Shown: positions 12,450 through 23,900, numbered from the stretch's first letter. The stretch: 64,000 nucleotides of DNA from Mastigamoeba balamuthi (GCA_902651635.1 CACRSC010000098.1:49152-113151), one strand, 5' to 3'. The notes: generated from the letters alone by a model not told the origin. Numbers and translations: made by a program.

Positions 12450-14901
12450 ATGGAGCCCGCGGACCTNNNNNNNNNNNNNNNNNNNNNNNNNNNNNNNNNN
12501 NNNNNNNNNNNNNNNNNNNNNNNNNNNNNNNNNNNNNNNNNNNNNNNNNNNNNNNNNNNNNNNNNNNNNNNNNNNNNNNNNNNNNNNNNNNNNNNNNNNN
12601 NNNNNNNNNNNNNNNNNNNNNNNNNNNNNNNNNNNNNNNNNNNNNNNNNNNNNNNNNNNNNNNNNNNNNNNNNNNNNNNNNNNNNNNNNNNNNNNNNNNN
12701 NNNNNNNNNNNNNNNNNNNNNNNNNNNNNNNNNNNNNNNNNNNNNNNNNNNNNNNNNNNNNNNNNNNNNNNNNNNNNNNNNNNNNNNNNNNNNNNNNNNN
12801 NNNNNNNNNNNNNNNNNNNNNNNNNNNNNNNNNNNNNNGGGGCTCGTCGACGCCCACGCGCACCTGCTGGACCTCGGCCTCGCGCTGGGCCACGACGTCC
12901 AGCTGGCGGGATGCCGCTCGGCCCCCGAGGCTGCGCGCGCTGTCGCCCGGGCCGCTCGCCAGAGGGCGCTGCGCCCGGGCGACTGCGTCGTGGGCAGCGG
13001 GTGGGACCAGAACAGGTCCGCGCTGAGGGGGGCGCTGGGGGGTGCTGGGCGCGCAGGGGACGCAGGGGTGGCCAGTATCATTTTCCTCTTGCTTGTGTTT
13101 TTTCCCTGGGGCCAATTCAATTCCGTCAGGGTGCGTTTGATTTTGTGCCTTTTGTTCTGTTTTCCCACCTGTTTTGCGTTTTTTCGTGTGCCATCGATCT
13201 TCAACCTTAAGTGTGACGGGTGGGGCTGGAGTATCTATCACACCATGCTACCACAGCTCTGCAGTCTTTAGACTGTCGAGGAGACGCAATCACTGTAGTG
13301 CTTGACACTGAAACTGACCGATCCCGCAGGTGGGAGGAGGGCGCGGGCGAGTTGCCCACTGCCGAGGTCCTGGACGCCGAAGAGGCGCTGAGCGGAGTCT
13401 ACGTGGTGCTGACGAGGGTCGACGTGCACGCCGTGTGGTGCAACTCGGCTGTCATCGAGCGGCTCCAGAGGGACCGCTGCCTGCCGGCGCCAGGCGAGCC
13501 CGACGTCGAGGGCGGCAAGGTCGTCAGGCACCCCGACGGCAGGCCCACCGGCGTCTTCGTCGACAACGCCATGATCGCCCCCAAGAAGCGTGCGTTGTGC
13601 TGCCACTCTCTTTCAATTGACTCAAAGCAGCGCTTTGAATAATGCGTATCACAGCCGCGAGACCAGACAGGGACAACCCGAACCCTGTGGTCGTGTTGCT
13701 GCTGTGTCAATCCCTCCCTCGGTGCGCGTGTTGCTGCGAGCATTTGAGAAAGAAGAGAGGCCGCAGTGTGTTTGGCGTTACACCAGGGGAGGGGGAGGAG
13801 GGACAGCTGGCCTGCCACACACGCACCGCGTTGCTTGCTGCTGCAAGCCCCCAGCCCCCTCGCTGACTTGGCGAGGACGCCTTTGCAGTGGTGCCCGAGC
13901 TCACGCACGAGCAGATGGTCGACGCCCTCGAGGCGGCCATTGCCGAGTGCAACCGCGTCGGCCTCACGGGCGTCCACGACGCGGCCGTCACGCCGGCGTC
14001 CCTCGCGGCGCTGCGCTGCGTCCTCGCGCGCCGGCCCTCCCTGCGCGTCTACGCGATGCTCCTGACCGACGCGGCCTCTGGCGGCTACGCGGACCCCCCG
14101 CCGGCCCTCGAGGTCCCGCAGGGCCCCGACGACCTGCTGACCGTCCGCGCCTGCAAGCTCTTCGCCGACGGCGCGCTCGGCAGCCGCGGGGCCGCGATGC
14201 TCGAGGACTACGCAGACGAGCCGGGCAACCGCGGGCTGCTGCTGCACCCGGACCCCGCGGAGCTCGCGGCCCTCGTCGAGCGCTGGGCCTCTGCGGGCTA
14301 CCAGTGCTGCACGCACGCCATCGGCGACGCCGCCAACAGGGCCGTGCTCGACGCGTACGCGCGGCTGCCCGCGGGCCTTCGCGCGAGCACGCGGCCGCGT
14401 GTCGAGCACGCGCAGCTGCTGCACGACGACGACCTGCCGAGGCTCGCGGCGCTCGGGGCCGTCGCCTCGATGCAGCCGACGCACTGCACGTCGGACCTCG
14501 CGTGGGTCGGCGCCCGCGTGGGGGCCGCGCGCGAGCACGAGGGCTACCGCTGGGCCGACGTGCGTGCGTCTGGCGCGCGCCTCTGCTTCGGCTCGGACTT
14601 CCCCGTCGAGAGCCCCAGCCCCCTGGCCGGCCTCCACGCTGCCGTCGCGAGGGCCGACGCCCAGGGCCGCCCGTGGCACGCCGGCCAGAGGCTCAGCCGC
14701 GAGGACGCGCTGCGGTGCTTCACGGAGGGCCCCGCGTGGGCCGCGTTTGCGGAGCGGCAGCTCGGGGCCATCGGGGTGGGCAGGTGGGCTGACTTCGTGG
14801 TCCTCGCAGGCGACCCCCTCGCCTGCGCCCTCGACGACCTGCCCCGCACCCGCGTCCTCGCCACGTTCGTCGCCGGCCGCTGCGTCTACGGCGGGCTCTG
14901 A
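12450..14901 (+). CDS. amidohydrolase family 3 (YtcJ-like) metal-dependent hydrolase
   Basis: A putative cytosolic hydrolase of amide or related bonds; the substrate is unknown. The likely start is ATG 12450 (MEPAD). A run of 372 Ns (12467-12838) then hides the N-terminus. Visible exons are 12839-13015, 13330-13589 and 13889-14901, with in-phase GT-AG introns of 314 and 299 bases. Metal-ligand motifs of the family are all present: DAHAHL (HxH), the lysine of ACKLFADGALGS, THAIGDAANR, VEHAQLL, and the aspartate in CFGSDFPVES. The C-terminus (VGRWADFVVL..VAGRCVYGGL) is the typical closing beta-sandwich. The family is widespread in bacteria and fungi, and introns show that this copy is nuclear. 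I expect a protein of ordinary length for the family (about 550-600 aa), but the gap prevents counting. Confidence 0.85.
12467..12838. other. assembly gap (372 N)
   Basis: Unresolved bases inside the amidohydrolase gene. The reading frame happens to stay open across it, but the gap length may be an estimate. Confidence 0.99.
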
Positions 14902-15139
14902 GTATCCTCCCGTTTGGGGCCGAAATCAAGTGAATTTGTGCCAAATCGGTCACGGGCAATATCCATGCCCTTATACGGAGGGGATCTGTGTCCCCTCAGT
15001 GGACCTTTGCCTGGTCAGGCGAACTGTGCTGATTCTGCAAAAGCAGATTGTTGCAGATACTGTTTTGCTGGATATTTGGCACCCACCTCAGTAAAATCGG
15101 TTGTGGGGCGCGGCGCTCTGACGTCCTCTGTCGCGCGCG

Positions 15140-16392
15140 ATGCACACGCCGCTGCCCTCGCTCGCGCTCCCCCTCGTGCTCGCGGCCCTCCTCGCCCCGC
15201 AGGCACGCGCAGCACCCCGCACTGCCCCCTCCCGCCCCTGTCAAGTGCCCGTGCATCTTCCCTGCACGTCCCGTCATCAAGACTGCGAAATCGACGTTTC
15301 CTATTCGGGCAGCCCCTATAAAATCTAGAACTGCGCCATCGAATTCCCACCCGCGGCGGGCGTGCGGTGTGGTCGCCAGAGTGGCGGGGGGCCATGGCGC
15401 GGGCAGAACGAGCGGCGGCCGTTGTGCGGAGCGCGCGCGCAAGCCGACGAGCGGCAAACGCGAAATGCCCAACAGAATTGCCGATTCCTTACGGACAAAT
15501 CGTCTGATTTGGTTGCATTTCCACAAGGGCCCAGTTGGGCAAGGAAAAATCTGACACACGTCACGCAGATATCTCGGTCGCGGCCACTGTGCGATGACGC
15601 CAAGGCCGTTGCCAAGTACAGCAAGGGAGGCGAGCAGGTGTGGCTGAGGCTGTGCGAAGACCTGCCGATCCTCGAGTGGCAGATGCCGCTGAGCTGCGCC
15701 TCGCACAACGTATGCTACCGGGACCTGGGCAGCATCGTCGCCGGCGACATCAACGCCAGCCGCGTGCCCGCCAGCCACAAGGCCAACAACACGCTCTGTG
15801 CGCATATGTATCAAGATTTCTTGATTCCAGAAGATTCCTCGCAGTCCCAGGAATCCTGCGTTTGGCCACATCACACAACATAGCATCTCTTCACTGAACG
15901 TGCTCGGAAAATGCAGTGAAGATGAAGAACGTCAGGTGTCCTCACCTGCGACGGTTTGACCCCTGGAGCTGGGGGGACAAGGACAAGGACAAGGGGTCCG
16001 ACGAGAGCGGCGTGCTGCTGCTGTGCGCCAACGTCTCGGAGGTGGTGGTGGTCGACGTGCGCAAGCCACGCGGCCAGTGCGCCCTGCTCGTCGTCGTCCA
16101 CGTGCCCTGCGGCCCCCTGCAGCCCCCGCAGCCCCCGGACGCCTCCTCCTCGTCCTCCTCGGCTCGCACGGGCTCGTCCCGGGGGGCCAGCGCCAGCGTG
16201 GCCGTCGTCGTCGTGGAGCCCGGGGCCCACGGGATGCCGCCGCCCGAGGGGCCGCACGTGCCGCTGTACGGCATCCTCATGGGCCTCTGCATCGCCCTCG
16301 TCGTCTGCGTGCTCGTCGCGGTGCCAGCTGTCTGGGTCTGGGCCACGGGTGCGCACCCATTTGCGCGGTGCTCGGGCAAGAGCGCTCTCTAG
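15140..16392 (+). CDS. type I membrane protein with MRH/ATG27-like lumenal domain (first of tandem pair)
   Basis: Three exons: 15140-15244, 15569-15797, 15917-16392 (810 nt, 269 aa), all GT-AG and in phase. It has a signal peptide (MHTPLPSLALPLVLAALLA..), a lumenal domain of about 190 residues with pairs of cysteines spaced as in mannose-6-phosphate-receptor homology domains (VWLRLCEDL..CASHNVCY, then VLLLCAN), and a single helix YGILMGLCIALVVCVLVAV near the C-terminus. The cytoplasmic tail is very short. The next gene has the same plan, so the two are probably old tandem duplicates acting as cargo or glycan receptors in the secretory or endosomal system. The domain name is inferred from cysteine spacing; a different small cysteine-rich domain is possible. 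Confidence 0.68.
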
Positions 16393-17241
16393 TGCTCTGG
16401 CGCACTCGCGGGGCACAGGCAAAGGGCCAGACACAGCGGCAGCGGCAGCAGCAGCGAGCAACGAGCAAACACCACCTAACACTATGTTATCTCTAAGTGA
16501 CGTAACATCGCACATACATGCACAGCAGTGCAGACTGCGGCAGCCACAGTGTGCGTGTGCTGCCTGCCGTGTGTATGGCAGCCGCTGTGGGGCAGCGCCT
16601 TGCTGGAACGAGGGCCAGCACCGTGACGCTGGCCAACTGCTACTCGTTCGACAATGCATTGCGTGATCCCTAGCCCTGGCAGTGCGTTGGTGATGGGGCG
16701 GAGGGCTGAGATGCGAGCGCCTGGCTGGGCGCCAGGGCAGGGCACTCTGGTGGTGCCGAACTTCATTGCGTATCGCAGTATCGCACAACCTGACACGGAG
16801 GAGCTGCATGCCCACGTGGTGGACAGGTCTGGCCATGAGCAACGGCTTCAGCGATCCGGCAACCGGACAGGCTTGGCCACTGTCCCTGTGCGGACGCAGT
16901 GGGGCCGTGAGGGCAGGAGACATAAGTGCTGCAGGGGGCTCAGAGGACTGCCGGTGTGCACCAATGGACGCATCGGGTGGTTCGCATTGGCTTGCTTTTC
17001 CTCTCACTGCACTTATCTCAGCCCATCGGCGTGTTCACGTGCACTGACGTAACGGACAATCGGGCAGCGGGCTCTGGGGATGCGGCGCACGCGCGGGGAG
17101 GCCCCCCGGCAGCTTGTGCGCCCTTGGGCGGGGCACCTGTGGGCAATTTCCAGATTCCGAGCAGATATTTCAGCTGGTGCTGCCTTTGCTGGGCGGTGTT
17201 ATCTGAGCGGAAAAGCGGTTACCCCCCTTGCGCCCACCGCT
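16393..17241. other. intergenic region with GCAGATATTT motif
   Basis: About 850 bases without a convincing gene. It contains GCAGATATTT at 17161-17170, 72 bases before the next ATG, the same word as near other gene starts in this window. Confidence 0.5.
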
Positions 17242-18209
17242 ATGCTCTCCCGGGCCATGCTGCCCGTCCTCGCCCTGCTCCTCGTACGCCCTCCCCACTC
17301 CCCCGCGCCCCTTGAGTCCGAGGGCCGGAAGACGGGGGGGAGACGCCCTCTCAAGCGGCGGCGATAATATCTGGCGCAGATATTTGCCAGCGCCGCGGCG
17401 CGGGCCGAGGGCTGCGTGGACCTCGAGTGGAGAGAGCGCGGGCTGTTCGGGCAGGACCTGCGCGAGTTCCACTGGCGCACGTGGTACGTCAGCACCTGCG
17501 GCAAGCTCAAGAGCCCGCCGCTGCGCTGCGAGGGCGCCGCCGTCTGCGTCGTCGTCCTCGCCGGCGCGGACCCCATCCTCGCCGTCCGCGGCCCCCCGCA
17601 GGTCTCCCACAAGAACGGTCCGCGTGACGCAACGCCGGCATTTCCCGGAAAACGGGAAATTCTGATCCGCGTATCTTCTTTTTCTGTACGTCAGATGAGG
17701 TCACGGAGACGTACACGAGCGGGACGTGTACGGCCGGGTTCAACCCGTCGGCGACGGTGACGTGGGTCTGCGCGTCGCGGGCGTCGATCACGAGCGCCGG
17801 GATGGGCGGGGCGCTGCCGTGCCGCGCGACGGTGACGGCACGCTCGCGCGCCGGGTGCGTCGGCAACACGTCATCGTCGCACTCGGCCCCCGACGACGGC
17901 GCCGACGACGCGCTGCCGCGGGCGCCGCCGCCTCCGACGCGGGTGCCGGGGCTCTTCGCGGGCCTCGTCGCCCTGCTCGTCGTCGTCGCTGTCGTGGCGT
18001 CGGCGACCGTCGCCGTCGTCGGCGCCGTCAGCTTCGGCTACTGCGCCGCCTGCGGCCGCCGCGGAAAACGCAGGTACGTGATGACGTGGCAGTACGCGGG
18101 GGACAAGTACGCGGCGGCGGCGGCGGCGGCGACGACGGGGCCCGTGCGGGTGCCCAGCAGCCCGGCGTCGACGTCGAACAACTCGGGGGGCTCGGGGGGC
18201 TCGGTCTAG
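17242..18209 (+). CDS. type I membrane protein with MRH/ATG27-like lumenal domain (second of tandem pair)
   Basis: Three exons: 17242-17283, 17380-17617, 17695-18209 (795 nt, 264 aa). Splicing exon 1 to 2 completes a clear signal peptide (MLSRAMLPVLALLLIFASAA). The lumenal domain shows the MRH order: WYVSTCGKL, C.GAAVCVVV, then ETYTSGTCTAG..TVTWVCA, close to the YxxGxxC..T....C ending of MRH/ATG27 domains. A membrane helix lies at about 17945-18030 (GLFAGLVALLVVVAVVA), followed by a basic RRGKRR patch and a tail ending in Gly/Ser. Likely function is recognition of glycans or cargo in the secretory/endosomal pathway, by analogy with MRH proteins. The match is stronger than in the upstream neighbour. 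The acceptor of exon 2 is again CGCAG followed by ATATTT, as in the neighbour (ATATCT). Confidence 0.72.
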
Positions 18210-18992
18210 GGCCTTAGCAACGGGTGGGCGCCTCGCGTTGGCTGCCCCTCGCGTCCTCCTCTCGCCCTCCTCGCAGGCCTCCTCCCCCCCCTTCGGCGCA
18301 CTTGGCACCGCACACGCACGCACATGCGCACACACGCACGCCGCACTCGCACTCTTGTCTCTCTCTGTCTCTACCACTCGCACTCTTGTCTCTCTCTGTC
18401 TCTACCACTCGCACTTTGCTTCCTCCCTCTGCTCCCTCTCTCTTGGTCTCTCTCTTTCTCTGCCTACTCCTCTGTTTTCTGTCGACCTCCGCCGCCGTCA
18501 GAGTATATGCGACCCCGCCAATCAGTTGTGCAGACCACGTCAGGTGTGGCTTCCAGTGGCAGCCCCAACAATCAAGTACATAGTAATGCCAACCCCCTTG
18601 TGCTTCTACCTGTGGGCCTGCAGCAGCAGCAACACGACCAGATGCCCTGTTCTACATGACACGCGCGCGATCTTGAACGCCCGCACAGCGCCACCCCACC
18701 GCCCCCAACACCAATGCAAGCACTGCATGCAATGAAGGCACAACAGTCAAGGATGCACATCGCGGCCCGTGCAACCAACCGTGAAACCAGGTAGAAGCTG
18801 CAACAGACCCCTGGTGGGCTGCTCACGTGCCAAGTCAGTCACTCTGCTGCCATCGTGCCCTAGCAGCGCTCCGTGAGCGGGGGGAGAGGTCACAGTGGCC
18901 TCGCGGATCACCGCCTGCTGTGCCCGGGCTGCAGATACCTGTCCGAGAAGAGTGAATGGCCAGACAACACATTGTCTCTGCCTGCGGGAAGT
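18210..18992. other. intergenic between convergent genes, pyrimidine-rich repeats
   Basis: No supported gene. Bases 18340-18420 hold two to three tandem copies of a ~31-base CT-rich unit (CACTCGCAC..TTGTCTCTCTCTGTCTCTAC) and further CTCT runs to about 18480. The rest is the 3' flank of two convergent genes. Confidence 0.6.
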
Positions 18993-20060
18993 TTACTGTA
19001 CAGCGAGCACCACAGCGAGAGCAATACAGGAGACCGTCTGACCAGCGGCCATGCCGGGGACAGCGTAGTAGACTGTCCACCCCACATTGCCGATGGCAAC
19101 AACGCGAGACCAGACGGTGTGCGCGCTAGTGCGGTGGTTCGCGATCTCGTGCCCCGCGAGGCCCTTGTACAGGAGATCGTGCCCGATCCGGGCAAGCGTG
19201 CGGTCGCCGGCGGTGGCGTTGTCCATCATGAGGTAGTGCATCCTCCTGTTGACCATCACCCACGCCTGCCCGTGCGACGTCGCCACCAGGCGCCCCGTGC
19301 TGTCCGTCACAAACGACCGCGCCTTGGGGTCCGCCCCGTCGGACATGGACGCCGCCAGGTTCGTCGAGAGGTCGCCCGCCGAGGTCCAAGTCTGCAGGAT
19401 GCCCGCCTGGTTGGGCGCACTCGGCTCGCACGTGTTGCCGTCGGCGCACAGGCGCATCGAGTACGTGATGACCAGCTCGCCCGTGGCCCCGCTGGGGTTG
19501 ACCAGGTGTGCGACGGGCGCGTCGTACTGGCCCGCGAGGTAGCCGCTGATCAGGCCGGTGTAGTTGCGGAACCACTGGTACGACACGTTGTCACCCGCGC
19601 CCTCGCGGACCCAGTAGCGCATGATCTGCGCTTCCGTCGTCTTGGAGTTGATCGTGCCCATGCCGTTGGCCGCGCAGATGCCGTTGTCGGCCTTGGAGTA
19701 CATCACGGCGAAGAACTTGCCGTAGTCGTCGGGGTGGTAGTAGGCGACCCACGTCAGGTAGCCCCGGCGAGCAATGAGCAGCCTATAGAACACAGTCGCC
19801 GTGTTGAAGTCGCTGCGGGCTGGAAGCTCTTTGGCTTTGAATTGCTTCTGGAGGACGGCGGCAGTGTCGGTCGTGCGAGTGTAGACCTCGCGCACGGTGG
19901 CCACCTGCATGTCGAGCTGCTTCTTGATGTCCGCACCGCGAGCTCCCTGCTGCAGCGCAGACGACAGCACCACGAGGACAGCGAGCACCCGCACCGCCAA
20001 GCTCGCAGGCGCAGCCGCAGGAGTGGCGCTGTCCCCAGCCCCGCGGCCCGTCGCTGCCAT
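18993..20060 (-). CDS. cyclase-type sensor ectodomain without catalytic domain
   Basis: Single exon; 356 aa if translation starts at 20060 (an in-frame ATG at 20150 is the alternative). Residues align along their whole length with the ectodomain of the adenylate cyclase at 56987-59365, sharing long blocks such as YLTWVAYYHPDDYGKF and MRLCADGNTCEPSAPNQAG. The first membrane helix (LAVRVLAVLVVLSSAL) is kept, but the frame ends inside what would be the second helix (SCIALAVVLAVQ). No cyclase homology domain follows downstream on this strand. It could be a membrane-anchored decoy or dimer partner for the full receptor, or a decaying truncated duplicate. The long conserved frame without internal stops favours a working or recently lost gene. 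Confidence 0.7.
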   Translation of the reverse strand: MAATGRGAGDSATPAAAPASLAVRVLAVLVVLSSALQQGARGADIKKQLDMQVATVREVYTRTTDTAAVLQKQFKAKELPARSDFNTATVFYRLLIARRGYLTWVAYYHPDDYGKFFAVMYSKADNGICAANGMGTINSKTTEAQIMRYWVREGAGDNVSYQWFRNYTGLISGYLAGQYDAPVAHLVNPSGATGELVITYSMRLCADGNTCEPSAPNQAGILQTWTSAGDLSTNLAASMSDGADPKARSFVTDSTGRLVATSHGQAWVMVNRRMHYLMMDNATAGDRTLARIGHDLLYKGLAGHEIANHRTSAHTVWSRVVAIGNVGWTVYYAVPGMAAGQTVSCIALAVVLAVQ

Positions 20061-20171
20061 GTGGCTCCTGTTCCGGCAAAATAAAAAAAACAGAAATGCA
20101 CTGCCCCTGACCAATTCCCGAAGGCCCATTGCCTTTGCACCAGCGGGCACTGCCCCGTGTCTCTGTGTTGG

Positions 20172-22287
20172 CTATTGCTGGTCCTGCTGGCCGTCCGGGC
20201 CCCACGGGGCCGAGACGGGGACGCACGAGGTGGCGAACTCGGTGAGGACCTTGTAGGTGAGGCTGCCCCGGACGACCGACGCGGTGCCCTTGGCCGACTG
20301 CACGCGCCCGTAGAGGTGGAACGCGCGGCACTCGCGCTTGATCGTCGCCCAGAGCGCGTCGAGGGGCTCCGCGTTGGCCTCGCCGATGCGGCTGAACGAG
20401 ACGGGCAGGAACATCGACGGCCTGTGCAGCTCCACGCGCAGGCGCCCGGCCCGCACGTCGTCTGCGCTCTCTGCGTAGGCCAGCGTCACGGGCCGCGGGC
20501 CCGCGGCGACCCACGAGCGCGGCTCGTAGGTCTCGTCGAGCTTGCGGAGCGCGCGCTCGAGCAGCGGGCTGCCGCGGTCGAAGGCCATGAAGCCCGGGGC
20601 GAGCGTGTAGCGCTGGTCGGCGCTGGCGTTGGGGCGGACGACCTCGGACCAGGGCCGCAGCTCGGGCAGCTCGACGAGGCTCGCGGCGGCGGCCCACGGG
20701 AGGTCGGGCCTGCGCATCGTGGCGATGGTGTTGTCGAGGTCGAGCGGCCGCAGGAGGATCGAGTCGGTGTCGCTGTAGACGCCGCCGTACTTGTAGAGCA
20801 GCGCGAAGCGCAGGAAGTCGGTCTGGTGCGAGTACCAGTACGGGCCCCTGCGCCACTCGTCGAGGCGCGCGGCCCACGCCGAGCCCGCGGCCAGCGAGCG
20901 CCCGATCTCCTCGATGCGGTGGCGCACGACGCGCACGTTGTAGCCCGCTGCGAAGAGGTCGTGGAACCAGTCGAGCGGCAGCGTGTTGCTGTAGACGCAG
21001 ACGCAGGCCCGCGGGTGGTGCCACGCGATGCTCTCGACCGTCCGCAGGTGCCCGATGCCGAACGTCGCCGCCGGCGTCGACCACACGAGGAAGAACTTGC
21101 GGTCGCCGCAGTGCTGCGCCCCGCACTCGCCCAGCGAGCCCTCCTGCCGCCCCTCCTCGAACCGCCTCGCGTGCGCCTGCGCGTACTCGTCGAGCTCGAG
21201 CGTCCGGAACACCGGGCAGACGCTCTCGCGCCCCACCAGCGTCGCCTTGACGTCGTCCACCAGCAGCACGCCCGCGCCCGCGCCCTCGCCCTGGCCCTGG
21301 CCCGAGGCTGCCCGCACGGACACCTCGAGCCCGTCGAACGCCCCCGTGGCCGAGCGCAGCGCGTAAGTCAGCCGCCAGTCGCCCCCGTCGCCCCGCAGCA
21401 GCGGCGCAGCAAACGTGTCGACGACGGCGCCCCCGCGCAGCGTGCGCAGCACCAGCGTCGCCTCCGGGGCCGCGGCAGAGCCCGGCGAGCGCGCCCAGGC
21501 GCTGAGGAAGACGCAGGCGCCCTCGGCGACGCTCGACGGCAGCCGCACGCGCTGCTGGGCGCCGCCGCCGGGTCGCAGCGCGAGGCAGCACTTCTGCCCC
21601 AGAGCCAGCGTGGCGCCGCCGGTTCTCCCGGCGGTCTCGGCGAGCGCGTAGCCCGAGCCGACGGCGGCCCAGGCGGCGGCGTGCGTGGGGCTGCTGGCGT
21701 CGCGCTGCTCGAAGCGTGGGTTGGCCAGCGTGTTGTCGCGGTCGGCGTCTGCGGGCGCACGCGTGTGCGGCCGCGGGGGCACCGAGCACAGCAGGCCCAT
21801 CGTCATGACCGACTGGGCGCAGGGCGAGAGCAGCGGCCGAGCGCCGGGCGTCGTCTGGCGCTGGGGCGGTGCAGCGCAGGGGTTCGCGTCCGCGGGCGCC
21901 GCCCTCTCGTCGTTCTCGTCGGCGGTCGCCCCCGGGGCCTCGCGCGCGCCGCCAGGGGCCCCTGGCGCGTCCGGGCCGCCGCGGTCCTGCTGGGGACCCT
22001 CGGGGCTCGGCGCGAGGGGGTCGAGCGTCGCGTAGGCCGCCGGCTGCATTGCGCTGTGAGCCTACGGTGTGTATGGGGAAGAGAGAAGAGAAAGAGAGAG
22101 AGAGGATGGGGGGCACAAGGACTGCTGTCCCGCCCGGGTGCTGTCAAGCCCACGCCCGACGGCCGCCACAGCCGGTACGACACACAGCGTGTGGCCAGCG
22201 CAGTGCTGCGGCAGCACTGTGGCCTGTCGGCCGAGCTCGGGGAGCAATCGATTGTGACGCACAGCAGAGAGAGCAGTGCTGAGAACA

Positions 22288-22322
<35 letters not shown>

Positions 22323-22634
22323 CGAGGACACGAGAGCAGAGGGGACTGAGGCCTGTCGGCCGAGCTCGGGGAGCAATCGATTGCGAAGTGTTGTGAGCAG
22401 CAGAGAGAGAGAGAGAGAGAGAGACGAGGGCAGAGGGGCAGGGGGGCACACGGCGTAGGCGGGGCTGCGCGGGGAGAGCGGTGCGGCGGGCGAGGCGAGG
22501 GGGTCGGGCACGCGGGCGGCCAGCAGCAGCGCCAGGACGGCGCACGACATGGCCGCCGACAGCAGCGGCAGCGGCACCGCGCGCCGCAGGGCCAGCGCCC
22601 CCATCGCGGGCGACGACCGCGCCGGCTTGGGCAT
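20172..22634 (-). CDS. type II membrane glycosyltransferase (DXD, Gb3/alpha-1,4-GlcNAcT-like)
   Basis: Two exons, 22634-22452 and 22043-20172, joined phase 0 across a 408-base intron rich in GA repeats (684 aa). Exon 1 gives a short cytoplasmic end and signal anchor (AAMSCAVLALLLAA). A proline/alanine stem follows, then ~170 residues of beta-rich sequence starting NTLANPRFEQRD that look like a CBM_4_9-type carbohydrate-binding module. The C-terminal half is a GT domain of the Gly_transf_sug type with the nucleotide-sugar DXD motif in YGGVYSDTDSILLRPL. A Gb3-synthase-like end region (APGFMAFDRGSPLLERAL) follows. It probably transfers a sugar to glycans in the Golgi; donor and acceptor are unknown. 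A stem lectin module fused to such a transferase is unusual. Confidence 0.8.
22275..22430. repeat. GA-rich simple repeats in intron
   Basis: Two runs of GAGAGA (22288-22318 and 22400-22422) lie inside the glycosyltransferase intron. Each is next to a copy of a ~40-base segment (GGCCTGTCGGCCGAGCTCGGGGAGCAATCGATTG..) that occurs twice, at about 22221 and 22350. This is a local tandem duplication of repeat plus flank. Confidence 0.8.
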
Positions 22635-23766
22635 CGTGTCGCAAAGTGCGCTGCGGAATAAACGCAAAGGAAAAACAAACAGAGAGCCGAGACACGCTGC
22701 CTTGTTGAGCGAATCTGCGGCGAACACCAACACGCGGCATGAATATCCCGAGGAAAACACCCTGAGGGTTCCCGGGTGCAGAAGGCCTCTGGCCGATGCA
22801 TAAGCAACGGTGTCGGCCAGGTCAATCGGGATCTGGCCCCAAGCACATTCCGGTACGCAGGTGATGACGGAATAACCCCGTCTCAAGTGGTTTTATTCAT
22901 CTTAGGATGGAATTCCATGGAATTATTACCGTTTTGGGAAGATACTCAAACAGATTTTCTGGGGGTCCATTCCTGTCTAACGTGAGTGTGTGGTGATATC
23001 AAAGATATCCCACTATTGATGTGGCTCTGCTGATGTGGCATTGACGCCATCGGCACCTGCCTGAATGACCTTCCTCCCCGAAGGCACTCATATTAGAGAG
23101 AAACCCAGAGTTAGTGTTCACTCCACTATCATAAGTGACTGAAAAAACAGACCAGTGGAAAAACTACTCATACAATCTTCACGCAATCTTGTAACAGGCC
23201 TAATCAGAACAGATGAAGAGTCACAAATGTGTCATACATGGCTCACAAATGTTTTACTATGATAATTGGCCACTTAATAGTACTAAAATAAAATATTTGT
23301 ATAGAAAAATCATTAGATATTGATAATGTAAATGTGCAAAAGTGAAGAAGTATTACTTTTACTACTTCTTATTGATTGACAAGTAGAATGTACAGAACCA
23401 TGTTAATTATGTTTATATGCTGTACCACTCTGCTCCTGCGAAAATGTTCTTGTCTGAATGAAATGAAACTTTTGGAATTGGATTTACCTCTACTTGAGAT
23501 ACAACAATATGAAGTTACTTTTCAGGAATTTGGTTTTTGTGGTTGATAATTTGGTCTTTTGTGCCACCTGGGGTGGCCTGTGTGAGCAATGCCAGAGCAC
23601 TCACAACAAGAAAGACAAAGAAACACACCTCTTGGGGCTGGAGGAGACTGATCAGGGTGTCAGATGTGACAGTTTATTCCAAAGAAGCAGAGGCAGGAGC
23701 TGACTAAGGCAAACTGGCATGGCTGAGTTGTGGGCAGATTTCTTCCACTGGTCTAAAAATAACTTC

Positions 23767-23900
23767 AAAAGGCATCAGCTCAGCCCTGGCCCCCCTGGGG
23801 GGTTCTTTTAGCTCCTTAGATCTGTAGAGGCCACATTCTCTACAGATCTATAGAGCTAAAAGAACCCCCCAGGGGGGCCTACAAAAAGTTAATGCCTTTT
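23767..23900. repeat. large inverted repeat / hairpin
   Basis: Arms 23788-23829 and 23838-23879 are 42 bases each, match at 40 positions, and are separated by an 8-base loop. Each arm ends outward in GGCCCCCCTGGGGGG. Beyond a 12-base unpaired stretch on each side, a further 9 bases pair perfectly (23767-23775 with 23892-23900). The symmetric spacing suggests one longer palindrome with decayed internal segments. A fold-back element, a recombination joint or a cruciform-forming site would fit. Confidence 0.9.

Noticed and set aside
23494-23703. A 69-codon frame in the AT-rich island
   Set aside because: No domain, no neighbouring exon, and composition like the non-coding surroundings.
23767-23900. 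Hairpin as a rho-independent terminator
   Set aside because: The genome is eukaryotic and the stem is far longer than a terminator and not next to a gene end.
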